Assembly: GCF_963422355.1 (NCBI RefSeq)
Contig: NC_085094.1
Coordinates: 7,093,770 to 7,157,769 of the forward strand
DNA from: Corticium candelabrum
Lineage: Eukaryota > Porifera > Homoscleromorpha > Homosclerophorida > Plakinidae
Direction: 5' to 3'
DNA: 64,000 bases
Shown: piece after piece, positions 35,673 to 58,728 of the stretch
Layout of the letters: the number at the start of each line of letters is the position of its first letter
Numbering within the stretch: position 1 is the stretch's first letter
Translations under genes and position numbers: made by a program
Notes under the pieces: generated by a model
Told to the model about the DNA's origin: nothing
Database searches by the model: none
The model's input: the letters and a program-made list of their open reading frames with translations, nothing else

Positions 35673-35759
35673 TTCGCTGGGTAACGAGTAGTAGATTATC
35701 GAGTCAGTACAGAGCAGCTTGCGAAACCATATTCGTACTAGGTTGGTGATCATGCGCAT
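35673..35759 (-). other. Candidate 5' exon of the galactosyltransferase transcript
   Basis: An ATG-containing stretch ends in GCGAAG followed by the strong donor GTAAGTATA at 35673. No coding continuation is certain. Joined to the 34165 exon it would mainly act as 5' leader with an upstream ORF. Confidence 0.3.
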
Positions 35760-36163
35760 GACCTGATGACGTGAACTAATGACGTTTGTTATGACGTATT
35801 AATATTGGCGTATTAATATTGACGTATTAATTAACTAACAATATTCAATGACGTACTGATTTCCGGCGTATGATGAATTAAATGTTTGGAGACGTCTCAA
35901 CTAGATGTATCTACCATCTAAGACTGTAGACGTTCTATGGACATGATTTATTGTTTTTTCAGACACATTATTCAGACATCATTGAGTGCATTAATAATAT
36001 TGTTCAGCAAGAATTTTCATTTAGATTGTCAGAGTTTCTTGTACAAGAGAACTCTCTTCACGATGAAATGGACAATCGTTTTGATATCTTTTTGATGTCA
36101 CTTGACAAGCCACTAGTGTATACAATTGTTGTAGTGGTGCCTGACAGGAGATGCAAACAACAG

Positions 36164-47592
<11,429 letters not shown>

Positions 47593-47954
47593 GCCCAAAT
47601 GAGACTACATTGACACTCTGGGTAAGGAATCTAACGCGTAATTAAGCCAGGAAGATGTCAAATAGTACCTCAAACAGTAGCCCAAACGGCAGCCCAAAGC
47701 GCTACAAAAGCATCAGCTTTCATGTCCTAAAGAAGAGGTCTTTAGCGATGTCGTGTTTGTTAGTAAAATGACACATACAAAACGACTTCAAAACGAGAGA
47801 CAATACACATGACATCAGCGTCTATGCTACATGTCCTGGCCGGCAGCAATTACAGCATCTCTAAGTACCCATCAGCTAACTAACTAATGTCTCTACACAT
47901 CTACGTGTTGGTACACACAGCATGTGAGTAATGAGAAATCCAGACAGTCGTAAG

Positions 47955-50802
47955 TCACCACTCTTTCCTTGGTTTTATAACTCGCATCGGACCAAGAGGT
48001 GGCAGCACAAATTCCCTCGTGTTCGTTAGCCTCCTCCAGATGCTCGCCTCCTGATCGGGATATCGATAAACGTGTGTGTTGTGCAAGTAGGATGGGACAC
48101 AGTCCTGTCTGAAACCGTTCACAAGAACTGGAATACATCGGTAGTTTCCACCCTTTTGAAATATGTCACTGGCTATGTAGTTGATATCGAAGAAAACACC
48201 ACAACCAGGTTGACAAGCTCCCGTTCGATTGTCGGCAACTCCATTTCTTATCTGCTCAATGTACCCCGGAGAGCACAGGACAAGAATGAACTTCGCTCTA
48301 TCGAGCTGCTCTGTCTTCCAAACTGGTGCATTCTTTGCTGCCCTTCCTGGTTCATCCATCTGATCATAATGTACAGCCATGCCATTTGTGTGGAGCCACG
48401 CGACAATGGTATCCACATATCTCGTCATGTCAAGCGCATAACTGATGTACACGTACTCATCATGACATAACAAGCAGACACGGCAAAGCTTCTTTCCTTG
48501 TGCCTTTGTTTTACGCTTAAAAAATTTGGAAGGCGAGCCTCTTGGAACTTCATGCTGCAACGGAACTTGTCGATGAGGTGCCAGCTGGCTGACAATAGGT
48601 ACAGATGAAGGGCCAGAGAGATCTATGGGTGTGTCTGAGAATTCATCACGGGATCCATCAGTCGTTAGAGATAAGTTGGACGTGTCCAAAGGTGAAGGTG
48701 ATCTTAGTTTTCGTAATTCTTCAGCTTCTAATCTCTCCATCTCTAGCAAATCTGTCGTGACCCACAATCAATACACAATGTAACACAAAACAATAACAAA
48801 CACATAACCTACCTTTCAGTACATTCACTTTCACATACGCAATGAAATCCATTCGTTTCCTCTCACGAACGACTCTGCACAACTTTCCTAAACTCATCGA
48901 TCGTCTTTGAATCAGCTGGTTCAACACATACTCAGTACATCTCCCATTAGTCGCTCTCGGCTTGACAACATTAATTTCCTCGACTGATAAGCCACCTTCT
49001 CCGGCAATCACTTTCCAGTCCCATTCATTAGCATCAAATAATAGACCAAACTTTTCGATGTGCTGCGGCTTCAAGTAAGTCAGTTGTATCTTGTCCATTC
49101 GATGTAATTCCTCGTCGGTTATATCGAAGCTGGCTGGAGCTTCCACAGGTGTACAATCAGAGGGAAGTTCGGTAGAAATGGTTACATCTGGCTCACACGG
49201 CTGTTCAATGCCAGACTGAAGGGGTGATGGCACATGAGGTGGAGATCCAGGTATTGGGTCCTCATCATCACCACCATCGTCATCTGGCAAATCCCATTCA
49301 CGTGGTACAGTTACAGCGATCTGTAGGCCGCTTGTGTTATTCCCATGTTCCATAGCCCACCCGCGTCGTACAAGCAGACATAAATCATGCCAAGCACCGG
49401 GCGCTCTAATGATGGACAAATCAACTTCACTGCATTCCACTTGCCTCAATGCTTGTTCGACTGCACGTTTAGGAAGACCAACAATGACGTGATTGTTAGC
49501 AGCCAACAAAACATCACCACACTGTAAGGTTTCTGTGGGTCGTACAAACCTTGCAGTTGGCTCTATGTCAGACACGATTGGCAGTGAAACCTTCTGGCAG
49601 CAAACAAACACAATCAACATAATCTTCAATAATACAGCTAATCTGCTACAATTATTAAAGGGTCACCCTCGATCCCCTCAACTTTCACGAGGATACGTTT
49701 CTATAAAAGCCACTGACTTAGTGGTTACTGACATTGACAGAAAATGTATATTGATGACTGTGCAACACAGTAAAGACGGAATACACACTGAAGTCGTCCA
49801 GAAGAAATTTATCTGCATAGTGAAACCTTATTTCCATTTTTCATTGCGTTCATGTTTACGAATCATTGATTCATGAATTATTCAGTGCAACAGCGTTAAA
49901 ACACGGAAAATACCAACTGCTTCACATTCGGAATGCTCAACCTCTAGCAAGGGATGGAGAGTAACTTATGCAAGCCAAGCGTCAGCCCCATGTATCGCCA
50001 ATGGCAACATAACGTTAGCATACTACTATAAACATGTAAACTCCTTTCGCCGAGACGCTACATTCTGACCAGCGTCAGACGTTGGACTAGACCCGAGTTC
50101 TATTATTCAAGCGTCAACATAGCGTAAACTACCAATACTACCAATCGGCTGTCGCGCTTTCACATCACATGATCCAGTTGTCTAACATGGACGACGAAGA
50201 TCTCAACAAGTAAAAGCAGACGTTGGGTTGTGCTCAGACATGCTACTGTAAATCATTAAGTTTCAACAACTGACTACGTTGACGTTATATGTTGGGCTGA
50301 CGCTCGGCTTGCGTAAGTTACTGTAAACCAGCGTTAAGCGATCAAGCCCACACATGCTGGTGAGTTTGCCTTTGATCTCTGTTGTCATATCACCAACACA
50401 TAAAGACGAGTCTGTCCAACTGTGTTACACACATCTTCCAAAGACAGAGCAACTAAGTGCCTTTAGTGTGTAAACACTAACACTACCTCCTAAGTACTCT
50501 AGTGACATACTAACACATGCTACTGAGATTATGTAGCAAAATTTTTTTGACCAGTTTTCATGATACATCAAAGTAAAAAACATGCTGTGTACACTCATGA
50601 AAGTGAAGACAACGATATGGATGACCTCTGATAAAATTGGGCAAATAAAATGTACAGTAGAATGTCACTTATCCAAATACCAGTTAACTGAACGTGTTGG
50701 TCTACCGAACAAACTGTGTCTCGGACTCACTCTAGTTTTGCGGGAACAAAACGGTAATGCGCATGAGCATCAGAGCACACGTGTAGCTGTGTGTGTGTGT
50801 GT

Positions 50803-50850
<48 letters not shown>

Positions 50851-51818
50851 TGTGTGTGTGCATGTGTGTGTGTCCCCGTCCGTCCGTCCGTCCGTGTGTG
50901 TGTGTGTGTGTCCGTCCATCCGTCCGTGTGTGTGTCTGTGTGTGTGGTGTCTGTGTGTGTGTGTGTGTGTGTGCATGTGTTATCAGAACTATTCAGAGAT
51001 ACGACGAACAGGTCAGAGAACGGAAGTGTCCGCATAAGTGACATCCTACTGTATAGCAAAAATGAGGGATACTGTACACCAACAAATTTTTGATGGCTTA
51101 AAAATTTCACTACACTACAGTACCTCCTGAAAATTCCATTTCGGTAGTAACTATTTGCGGTAAAACTCTCCAGAAGCTCGAGACTCCTAATGCAGTTGTG
51201 CAACACGATAGCATGCACTATGTAGTAAGTTAATAATTACAATAATTTGTTCACAAACATTGCTGTTGGCTCCTAGACGTTTGACAACTTCCACAAAGTT
51301 TATGATAGAGGATTTAGTTTACGTAGTTCATACATACCGAAATCACTGAAAATAAATTGCCACCAAAAATTTCTTGGTTTACAGTAACTTATATAAGAAG
51401 ACATCTACTGGATTAAGCACACAGTTGAAGCTACACTGAGAGGTATAGTGTACATCCGTGATGTGCAACAAACCACATAACAAGCATGATGACATGTGTA
51501 TTACAATGAGGCAGGAAGTCGTGGAGCTTGCAATCGCATCTGACCAAACACTGACTGACCTCTTGTTTGAAGTTCTCGACTTTCAGGTTAAAGCCAAACT
51601 TTCCGTTGAGACATTTTACAACACGAATGGTTTGAAAGCCGGGAAGACGTTTATACAACAGCAACGGATCTAGACAACACAAAATGTGTGACTACGTAGT
51701 AAACCATCATCTCAGGGTATAAACTCCACACACATATGTGTAACATAAAACGCATGAATGATTGGTGTGTCACGTGGTTAGAAAAGAATCAAACTATTAG
51801 AACTGTTTACCACCAAAT

Positions 51819-51885
<67 letters not shown>

Positions 51886-51927
51886 ATGCACGCACACACA
51901 CACACACGTGCACACACACACATGCAC

Positions 51928-51963
<36 letters not shown>

Positions 51964-51995
51964 ACACACACACAGTGACTCACACACACACAGTG

Positions 51996-52061
<66 letters not shown>

Positions 52062-53097
52062 CGTGATATGTACATGCATGGTCACTCAGTAACAGGCAAA
52101 GACAATTTCTAAGGCTTCACAGAATCATCACAAAAACCATGCAGGAAATAAAACTTCATCTTTATTCTAACAGCATTACAGTAATTTACTACTAATAGGT
52201 CAGTAAAGGAGACTACATTGTTCTAATACTTTACACTAATTTTGACTGAAGAGCAAATTACAGTACATGCTGCCCTTCTAAACAACGGTAGTAAACAAGA
52301 CAAAACGGTGATACATTTGAGTGCATGCAAACAGTCAACAACTGCATGGTTTTGTGTCTACAGAACAGTAACCCTTGATAGGAACAAAAGCACGGAAATA
52401 TAACACATTTGGCACGGCAGTAAAGAGTAAAGACGGGTTGAGTGGTTTTACGGACATTCCAACTACAAAATCAACAGAACACACCCAGACATTCACACAT
52501 ACTTGGCAAAATTAGTGCTAACTGGGTTAGCAAGACCAATTATGAAGACTCACAATCCATAACTAGAGCCATCACACTGTCACACCCTCACCTTGTCTGT
52601 AAGTTGTTATGTCTAGCTGTAAACAAAGTCATAATGCCAGGATACAACACAACAAAGTGGCTGACCACTGTGCCCACATAGCGGGAGGGAAGGGGGGAGG
52701 CGGGAGGGAGAAAAGGGCACTGACAATAGTTTGTATTCGATTGAGAGCAAGAATGCCATTCAACACAGTAACTCTAGCCAGCAGGAAATCGACCAACTAG
52801 CCCAACAATGGGTGAAAAAAATTTAGTGTCTATAGCACAGAGCTCTCACCGGACGTACTAGAGCAAAAGTGTAGCCAAAAATAGTTTGGGATTGTTGACC
52901 GAAATTATGCGATTAAATAAAATAATGAATAAAACAGTCACTGGTGGTGTATAGTCTATTTGTTAGTCAGATTCAGGAGAGTGTCAGTGCCTACCACATC
53001 TGCTATGATAGGGAAAATTCAATCTGATGTTACGTTTACTTCCTAGACGGACTGCAAGCTGGTTACACACACACAGACACACACAGACACACACACA

Positions 53098-53133
<36 letters not shown>

Positions 53134-53633
53134 GTAAGATTGAGTACAAGTAGGTTTACAATTTTACACTAACGGTTAGTAACCTTCTTGGTGGTCGAGC
53201 TCACGTCTCGACTCCGTAGTTTCAATAGACGTGTCTGAATTTTCGGATCGCGCACAGACAAGCCGCTGTAGTTCCTCCCTTCCTCGTCTCACCGCCTCTT
53301 CATCAGGTACATCAGGTACAGGCGTTCCATATCCACCACCACCACCATAGCCACCACAGGGAATACCGCATCCTGCGCCGTTCTGTTCAGCAAATCTGCC
53401 ACTAGTATCCGTATACGGTCCAGACGGCAGTTGCCTGGGGCCATCGGTCGGAGACGTCACGTAGCTGAAATCGTGTGTAAGAGAACCACCGATTCCTAAA
53501 GAAACAACACTGCAACAATTTGAAGTAAAAATAGGAATACAGGCGGCTAACCATTATCAAGTCTACGATCTTCCGGGTTGGTGCTCGACTCCCACTCAGG
53601 GGTCCCACCTCCTCGGGACGCATAGCCGTTCAT
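47955..53633 (-). CDS. PDZ-Death-SEFIR adaptor-like protein
   Basis: Five exons (53633-53552, 53495-53184, 51669-51560, 49593-48813, 48751-47955) join in phases 1, 1, 0, 1 and total 2082 bases: 693 residues plus TGA. Residues 1-131 are polar and Gly-rich ([10 protein letters not shown]). A PDZ domain spans about 146-231, split by an intron: [33 protein letters not shown] Pro/Asp-rich linker follows. A Death domain at about 340-425 ([40 protein letters not shown]) is closest in style to MyD88/IRAK. A SEFIR domain spans about 527-670 with box 1 [20 protein letters not shown] and box 2 [17 protein letters not shown] is the TIR-related domain of IL-17 receptors and their adaptor ACT1. There is no signal peptide or membrane helix, so a cytosolic adaptor is inferred. 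A TTTGCAG acceptor just before the ATG suggests a 5' UTR intron. The exon 2 donor (GTTACT) is weak; read-through would end the protein two codons later. Confidence 0.85.
49961..50321. mobile_element. 361-bp MITE in an intron of the PDZ-Death-SEFIR gene
   Basis: Inverted ends GTAACTTATGCAAGCC and GGCTTGCGTAAGTTAC extend to about 28 bp with two mismatches. The CpG-rich interior with CGAGTTCTATT resembles sequence near 29695. Confidence 0.7.
50655..51051. mobile_element. pogo/Tigger-like MITE with TA duplication, containing (GT)n
   Basis: CAGTAGAATGTCACTTAT and ATAAGTGACATCCTACTG are inverted ends flanked by TA. It is related in ends and inner motif to the element at 9222-9516. The interior is expanded by a (GT)n/(CCGT)n repeat (50788-50978). 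Confidence 0.65.
51820..52060. repeat. (CA)n / (CT)n / (CA)n compound microsatellite
   Basis: CA units with CG and TG variants, a short (CT)n run at 51993-52018, then CA again; intronic. Confidence 0.95.
52080..53060. other. Intron interior without recognised feature
   Basis: The large second intron of the PDZ-Death-SEFIR gene. A G-rich run (GGGAGGGAAGGGGGGAGG) sits near 52683; no exon seen. Confidence 0.5.
53070..53131. repeat. (CA)n microsatellite
   Basis: CA units with periodic G, in the intron 53 bases past the exon 2 donor. Confidence 0.95.
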
Positions 53634-53639
53634 GTCGCC

Positions 53640-54115
53640 TGCAAACGCAAAAACTCAACGTGACGAAAGCAAACTCAGATAGTGCGAACACGGTTTTAGC
53701 GCGCACGACAACAATCACTACGGCCGTGCATGACGTCACAGTCGGTAAACGCAACGAAAGTCTGAAAAACAGCGAGCGATGGCACAGCTGCGCGACTCAA
53801 AGTGACGCACTCGAGACGCGCACTTCGATGCGAACGCGAGCGTTTCCCTCCGTCGCCCGGTGGAGCGAGGAGTGAAGAAAACCGAGACCGCCATCACCTT
53901 GAGCACATAAAGGCGCCTTGCTCCGCGCCTTTCGCTTCTTCTTCGAGCCAAAAGGAAAGCGAAACGGCATAGTTGAGATTTCCTGAGCTCAGACACTCAG
54001 AGATGGTGGAACGAGGTGAGCTGCTCACTCACTAACTCTGACTGACTGTTGTCGGATATATACCTGTTGCGTTCACGCGTGCGCAGTGTTCCCGGATCCG
54101 GATTTTCCTGCTTCA
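53640..54115 (-). promoter_or_regulatory. Probable promoter/5' leader of the PDZ-Death-SEFIR gene
   Basis: CpG-containing, GC-richer DNA than the flanks lies upstream of the start codon, between this gene and an AT-rich block. No TATA box was identified. The call rests on position and composition only. Confidence 0.3.
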
Positions 54116-54129
54116 CCATGTTGGCAATA

Positions 54130-54840
54130 CGGAAGCCAATTAATTTAATTAGTAAAGTTAAATACAGTAGAAAGTTAACAGGAAAGGTTACAAAATTTAA
54201 ATAAATAAAAATAAAAAATAAATAAATATAGAATGAATACTGTTATTACATACTTAAAATCTACCAATTTTGTATGCATAAAAATAAATAAAAAATAAAT
54301 AAGAATAAAAATGTAGATATAAATACTGTTATTACATACTTCAAATCTACCAAGTTTGTACGCATAAAAATAAATAAAAAATAAAAAATTAATAAAAATT
54401 TAGATATAAATACTGTTATTACATACTTGAAATCTAGCAAGTTTGTATGCATACAAGTTACTGAGGATTGCTATTTGTATTAATTAGACGACACCTTGTA
54501 ATTAATTAATAAAGTATGTAAAATAACAAATAATTTATATGAATTGAAAAATTGAAATTTGGCTTGTTTATTTAATAAAATGTATAAATACATAATAAAA
54601 ATTAAAATTTTATATAAATTAAGAAAACATGCAAAAATTACATTTTATAGTCCTTAATTAATTAACAGTGGTTTGTGTTTAATTAACCAAATTAATATAT
54701 TTATAGTAATTTATATATAATTTTGATATATAAAATAATAATAAAATAGATTTTAATTAATCTCATCTGTGCATTAGAAGTTAATATTAATAATAAAACT
54801 AAACTAACGCGCACGCGCATGAATCTCTGAGCATACAACT
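54130..54840. repeat. AT-rich block with a roughly 93-bp tandem repeat
   Basis: Between about 54234 and 54454 the unit TACTGTTATTACATACTT, then ATCTACCAA and GCATAAAAATAAATAAA occurs three times with small differences. The rest is AT-rich with no gene. Confidence 0.85.
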
Positions 54841-54856
54841 CCTGGCAAACAAGTAA

Positions 54857-54862
54857 TTTATT
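54857..54862 (-). terminator. Poly(A) signal AATAAA of the ANKRD50-like gene
   Basis: AATAAA on the minus strand about 57 bases after the stop codon. Confidence 0.65.
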
Positions 54863-54918
54863 ATTGCAGTCTAAATACAAAAATATTAAATACAATAAAG
54901 CAAATTAAAAATTCTACC

Positions 54919-57900
54919 CTAGAGTTTTTGTTTGCTGCTGTTGCTGCCTCTATGCCGTGTGTCTTTCTCTTTGTGTCGTTTCCAGAACTTACCAAGGGCT
55001 GAAGCAAGCCGACCTTCGGACCGTCCACTTGAGCTTCTCCTCACTGTTGCTCCTACTGAACGTGAATCAGAGTCCTGTTCTCGTAAGACACCCATAATAG
55101 CTTTGTATTCATCACGAGCAGAAGGTCGTCGGTGCCTTGAAATCGATTTTGAAGTGCTGGAGCTGCAGAGACTGAGAGCGTCTTGGTCAGCAGCAGGCAG
55201 CTTTCTTGGTAGTCCCAGATTTGTTGATTGATGTCGCCTACTAAGAGCATTAGTGGATGAACCAGAGATTAAAGATCGTCCGGATACGCTGCTGGGTTTT
55301 GGTGATATGGAACGAAGTGTATGAGGATCGCGTCTTGGCACGTGTCTTCCTCCTGGTTCTGAGCGAACGTCCGAGTGATCTCGAATGTGAGTAGTCGGTG
55401 TGCCTTGTACCGTTGAAGAACTCTGCCTGGAGAGAGCACTGGATGGTCTCCCACTACGTCGCCGCTGTTGGAATTGTCTGATAAGATTGGCAAGCTGAGG
55501 ATGACCACATTGTTGAGCAATATCCAATGGAGTACTTCCATATTTGTCTACTTTGAAAGGATTTGCTCCTCGAGATAACAGCAGCTTAACAGCTTGCTCG
55601 TGTCCCTCTTGACACGTTATCCCCAGAGCTGTTGCTCCATCATGTGACGGCTTATCTATCTCAGCCCCCCAATCCAACAGAGAACTGATTGCTTCCTTAT
55701 GACCATGCCATGCAGCAGCATGCAAAGGTGTCAATCCGCGTCGATCGGGCTGGTTGATATTAGCTCTTCGAGCAGCCAACATTTGAATGACGTCTTCGTA
55801 ACCATTCCAAGCAGCAACATGCAGGGGAGATCGGCCAGTCCTATCTAAGATATTAGGGTTACTTCCATGATTGAGAAGAGAGCGAACAACATCGGGCAAT
55901 CCTCGACCTGCTACTGCATATAAAGTTGATTTCTTGTCGTGATCCAACTGGTCGACATCAGCACCTCCCTCGACTAGAACATGCACAATGTCAGTCCGAC
56001 CAGCTAAAGCAGCTAGCTTTAGAGCCGTAACACTATCCTCCACAGTTGCGTTTAAGTTAGCTCCTGCATTCACAAGGACTCGTACACAGTCAAGTTTGCC
56101 AGCCTGAGTACTGAGCAAGAGAGGAGTGAGTCCATCTCTATCAACGACGTCCATCTTGGCTCCAACTTCAATCAATTGTTTGGTAACAGTATGACTTCCC
56201 AGACAGACAGCATGAAACAGAGGCGTCCAACTCTGTTTGTCGACATGATTGACATCCAATCCAATGTTGAGTAACAAGTTGACTACCTGGAGGCTTCCTG
56301 AGCTTGCAGCGAGTGTAAGCAATGATCTGCCCTCGTTGTCGACTTGATCAAAAATCGGACTCCAAAACAAAAGAAGCTCCACAAGTGCAGCATGGCCACT
56401 TGCTACGGCTGCCATTAACGTTGTCTTGTGCGTTCGATCAAGATGGTTTGGATCAGCTCCAGCATCAAGCAAAATCTCAGCAACTTTGGCATTACCTTCA
56501 TAAGCAACGACATTAAGTGGTCGCATTCCACTTTGGTCTTCGGCATGAACATCTGCTTGTGCATTGAGTAAAATAGTAACCACATCACAAGCATTTGGTG
56601 AGTTGCATAATGATGCAACAGATAAGGCTGACCTGCCATCTCTATCAACGTGATTGACATTCGCACCATGCACCAATAGCATCTCTATGATTTTCGTATG
56701 CCCCATATAAGATGCGGCTATCAGTGGAGTACGACCCTGCTTGTCTTCTAGATCAATACTGGCATTTCTTGATATTAGTTCTTGTACAACAACATCATGC
56801 CCCGCCCAAGATGCGGCTCTCAGAGGGCTTCGGCCTTCTCCATCGAAAGCATCCACATTGGCATTTCCGTATTCCAAAAGATAGACAACTAGTTCCAATC
56901 GACCTACCCAAGCTGCAGTACGAAGTGGAGTCCAACCATCCTCATCGCCTAGATCCACATTGGCACGACATGAAACAAGATATGCAACGACAGGTTTGTG
57001 TCCTTCCCTAGTTGCAATGTTCAAACTTGTTCTGCCGTTAGCATCTTGTGCATTAATGTCAACTCCAGAATCTACAAGGGCAGCTACTCCTTCCAGGTCA
57101 CCATTTCCTGCAGCAACAATAAGAGCTTGACTGCCTACTAAACTGCTTTGAGTATCAACAGATGACACAACGCCACTGCTTACAATACTGTGTTCAGTAG
57201 AAAAAGCACTGGAAGTGTCATCTTCACCTAGTGGATTCACAAGAGGAAGAGTCATGCCAAGCTTTACTTTTATTGAAGACAGAAATTGTGATGCTTCCTT
57301 GTTATCCATCAGCAGTGGACCTGATGCAGCTTCAATAATGATGGTTGGGTCTATCCTTTCCCAACATTTTTTCAATAAATCTGACATTTCAGATGTAAAC
57401 TGGCCTCTTGTGGCATGAACTGCCAATTCCTGAACTTCTCGACTACTTAGAGCTTGACCTAAGCTGCCATATCTCATGGCTAAAGCTGCGTGGCCATCGG
57501 CTGGATCACAATGAAACCTCCCACAGCTTTGCTGCAGCCATTCAGGAAACGATGGATGGGCAAACAACAGCTTCCCCCACATATCAGTTAGAATGAATCG
57601 AGCAACTGCATGAAGGTAGTCCTTCAACTGCAACATAGTGACTTGAGGAAAAGAACAAAGCACGGCCTCATACAAATCAGTCTCAGACAGAGGATGCAAT
57701 GCGGCCACAAGAATAGAAAAAATAATACGAAGAACATCCAGATCTGCTCCACAGCTGCACGCATGCTCCATCCACAGCTCAAATGCTTCCCCCAGACTCC
57801 TTGGAACACAAGTCAAGTCACTAAATTTGATGAGACCTTGAACTGCAGCATCAACAACTAATTCAAGATAGAGAAAACAGCCTTTACTCGCAACACGAAG

Positions 57901-58728
57901 TTCGTTAATATTCTCAGCAGCCAGTCGATTCAAACAGTTTCTCAACCGGCTGTCTCCATCGAGCCTCCTCAACACATAACGCTGCAGATCACGACTCACA
58001 TCATCACTCCTCGAACAATCAAGAGGAATCTCCATGAAGCCACTGAACAGATCAAGCATGTCGCGTCTACACGTAACAAGAAGAACAAGCCATGGGGGCA
58101 AAAGATGCCTGTGGTTTGCCAAGAGCTCCCCAATGCTTCTCGACCTTGCAGTCTCTCTGCAGCTTGACTCCGAAGTGCCATAGACGGAGGCAGCAGCAAC
58201 CCCATCAACAATCAACAAACATTTCTCGGCCGGTGGCTCAGGAATGCTGCTGAGAGGCAGAAGAACACCGTGTCGCAACGCGTCGTCCGGATTACTCGAA
58301 CACTGCTTCGTCTCCAACACACCTCGCGCATGCGAGTCTGCCTGCAAAGCAAGCCGGTACCCGGAAACGAGCGGGACGTTGCACAAATCGCGCGCCAAAT
58401 GGCGCACGAAGCGAGACACGCTGCGCGGATCATCACCGCAGCGACAAAACCAATGCCACACGACGCGTTTGGCAAGTGCCGCAGCTTTCGCACTCGTCGG
58501 CTGAACAAACTCGTTGCACACGTTTGTCTTGCCGCATCCCGCCTCACCATAGATGACAATACCGGAGAGAGGAGACGAGCCGTCCAACGCCTCCGTGACA
58601 ACATCAAATAGCCACTCCCGGCCGCACAGCTCAGTGTGGCGCACGGCCAACGGTCTCCGTTCGGGAGCCGAGTACTTGCTCTTCGCCTGGAGGAGCGTCG
58701 TGAGGCGTTGCAGACTGTCTTCTTCCAT
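54919..58728 (-). CDS. ANKRD50: ANKRD50-like STAND NTPase with ankyrin repeats
   Basis: A single open frame of 1269 codons with no intron. Residues 35-45 LCGREWLFDVV match the ANKRD50 start (a CREW motif). The P-loop GEAGCGKT is at 61-68, a Walker-B-like CLLIVDGV at 170-177, and the family block SNPDDALRHGVLLPL lies before it. An alpha-helical NTPase-associated region reaches about 500. Seventeen ankyrin repeats run from about 534 to 1100 (typical units GHTKIIEMLLVHGANVNHVD and TPLHAAAWHGHKEAISSLLD). A Ser/Arg-rich tail of about 165 residues ends basic. In mammals ANKRD50 works with SNX27-retromer in endosome-to-plasma-membrane recycling; the same role here is inferred from orthology. It lies 420 bp downstream of the TAF2 3' end on the same strand. 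Confidence 0.88.
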   Translation of the reverse strand: MEEDSLQRLTTLLQAKSKYSAPERRPLAVRHTELCGREWLFDVVTEALDGSSPLSGIVIYGEAGCGKTNVCNEFVQPTSAKAAALAKRVVWHWFCRCGDDPRSVSRFVRHLARDLCNVPLVSGYRLALQADSHARGVLETKQCSSNPDDALRHGVLLPLSSIPEPPAEKCLLIVDGVAAASVYGTSESSCRETARSRSIGELLANHRHLLPPWLVLLVTCRRDMLDLFSGFMEIPLDCSRSDDVSRDLQRYVLRRLDGDSRLRNCLNRLAAENINELRVASKGCFLYLELVVDAAVQGLIKFSDLTCVPRSLGEAFELWMEHACSCGADLDVLRIIFSILVAALHPLSETDLYEAVLCSFPQVTMLQLKDYLHAVARFILTDMWGKLLFAHPSFPEWLQQSCGRFHCDPADGHAALAMRYGSLGQALSSREVQELAVHATRGQFTSEMSDLLKKCWERIDPTIIIEAASGPLLMDNKEASQFLSSIKVKLGMTLPLVNPLGEDDTSSAFSTEHSIVSSGVVSSVDTQSSLVGSQALIVAAGNGDLEGVAALVDSGVDINAQDANGRTSLNIATREGHKPVVAYLVSCRANVDLGDEDGWTPLRTAAWVGRLELVVYLLEYGNANVDAFDGEGRSPLRAASWAGHDVVVQELISRNASIDLEDKQGRTPLIAASYMGHTKIIEMLLVHGANVNHVDRDGRSALSVASLCNSPNACDVVTILLNAQADVHAEDQSGMRPLNVVAYEGNAKVAEILLDAGADPNHLDRTHKTTLMAAVASGHAALVELLLFWSPIFDQVDNEGRSLLTLAASSGSLQVVNLLLNIGLDVNHVDKQSWTPLFHAVCLGSHTVTKQLIEVGAKMDVVDRDGLTPLLLSTQAGKLDCVRVLVNAGANLNATVEDSVTALKLAALAGRTDIVHVLVEGGADVDQLDHDKKSTLYAVAGRGLPDVVRSLLNHGSNPNILDRTGRSPLHVAAWNGYEDVIQMLAARRANINQPDRRGLTPLHAAAWHGHKEAISSLLDWGAEIDKPSHDGATALGITCQEGHEQAVKLLLSRGANPFKVDKYGSTPLDIAQQCGHPQLANLIRQFQQRRRSGRPSSALSRQSSSTVQGTPTTHIRDHSDVRSEPGGRHVPRRDPHTLRSISPKPSSVSGRSLISGSSTNALSRRHQSTNLGLPRKLPAADQDALSLCSSSTSKSISRHRRPSARDEYKAIMGVLREQDSDSRSVGATVRRSSSGRSEGRLASALGKFWKRHKEKDTRHRGSNSSKQKL

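Noticed and set aside
47660-47723. A signal-peptide-like start (MKADAFVALWAAVWATV) as first exon of the coiled-coil gene
   Set aside because: The frame hits TGA before the good GTACTA donor, and the phase does not match the transmembrane exon's possible acceptor. Left unassigned.
54261-54452. ORF of hydrophobic Phe/Leu-rich repeats
   Set aside because: Produced by the AT-rich 93-bp tandem repeat; no independent evidence for a membrane protein.
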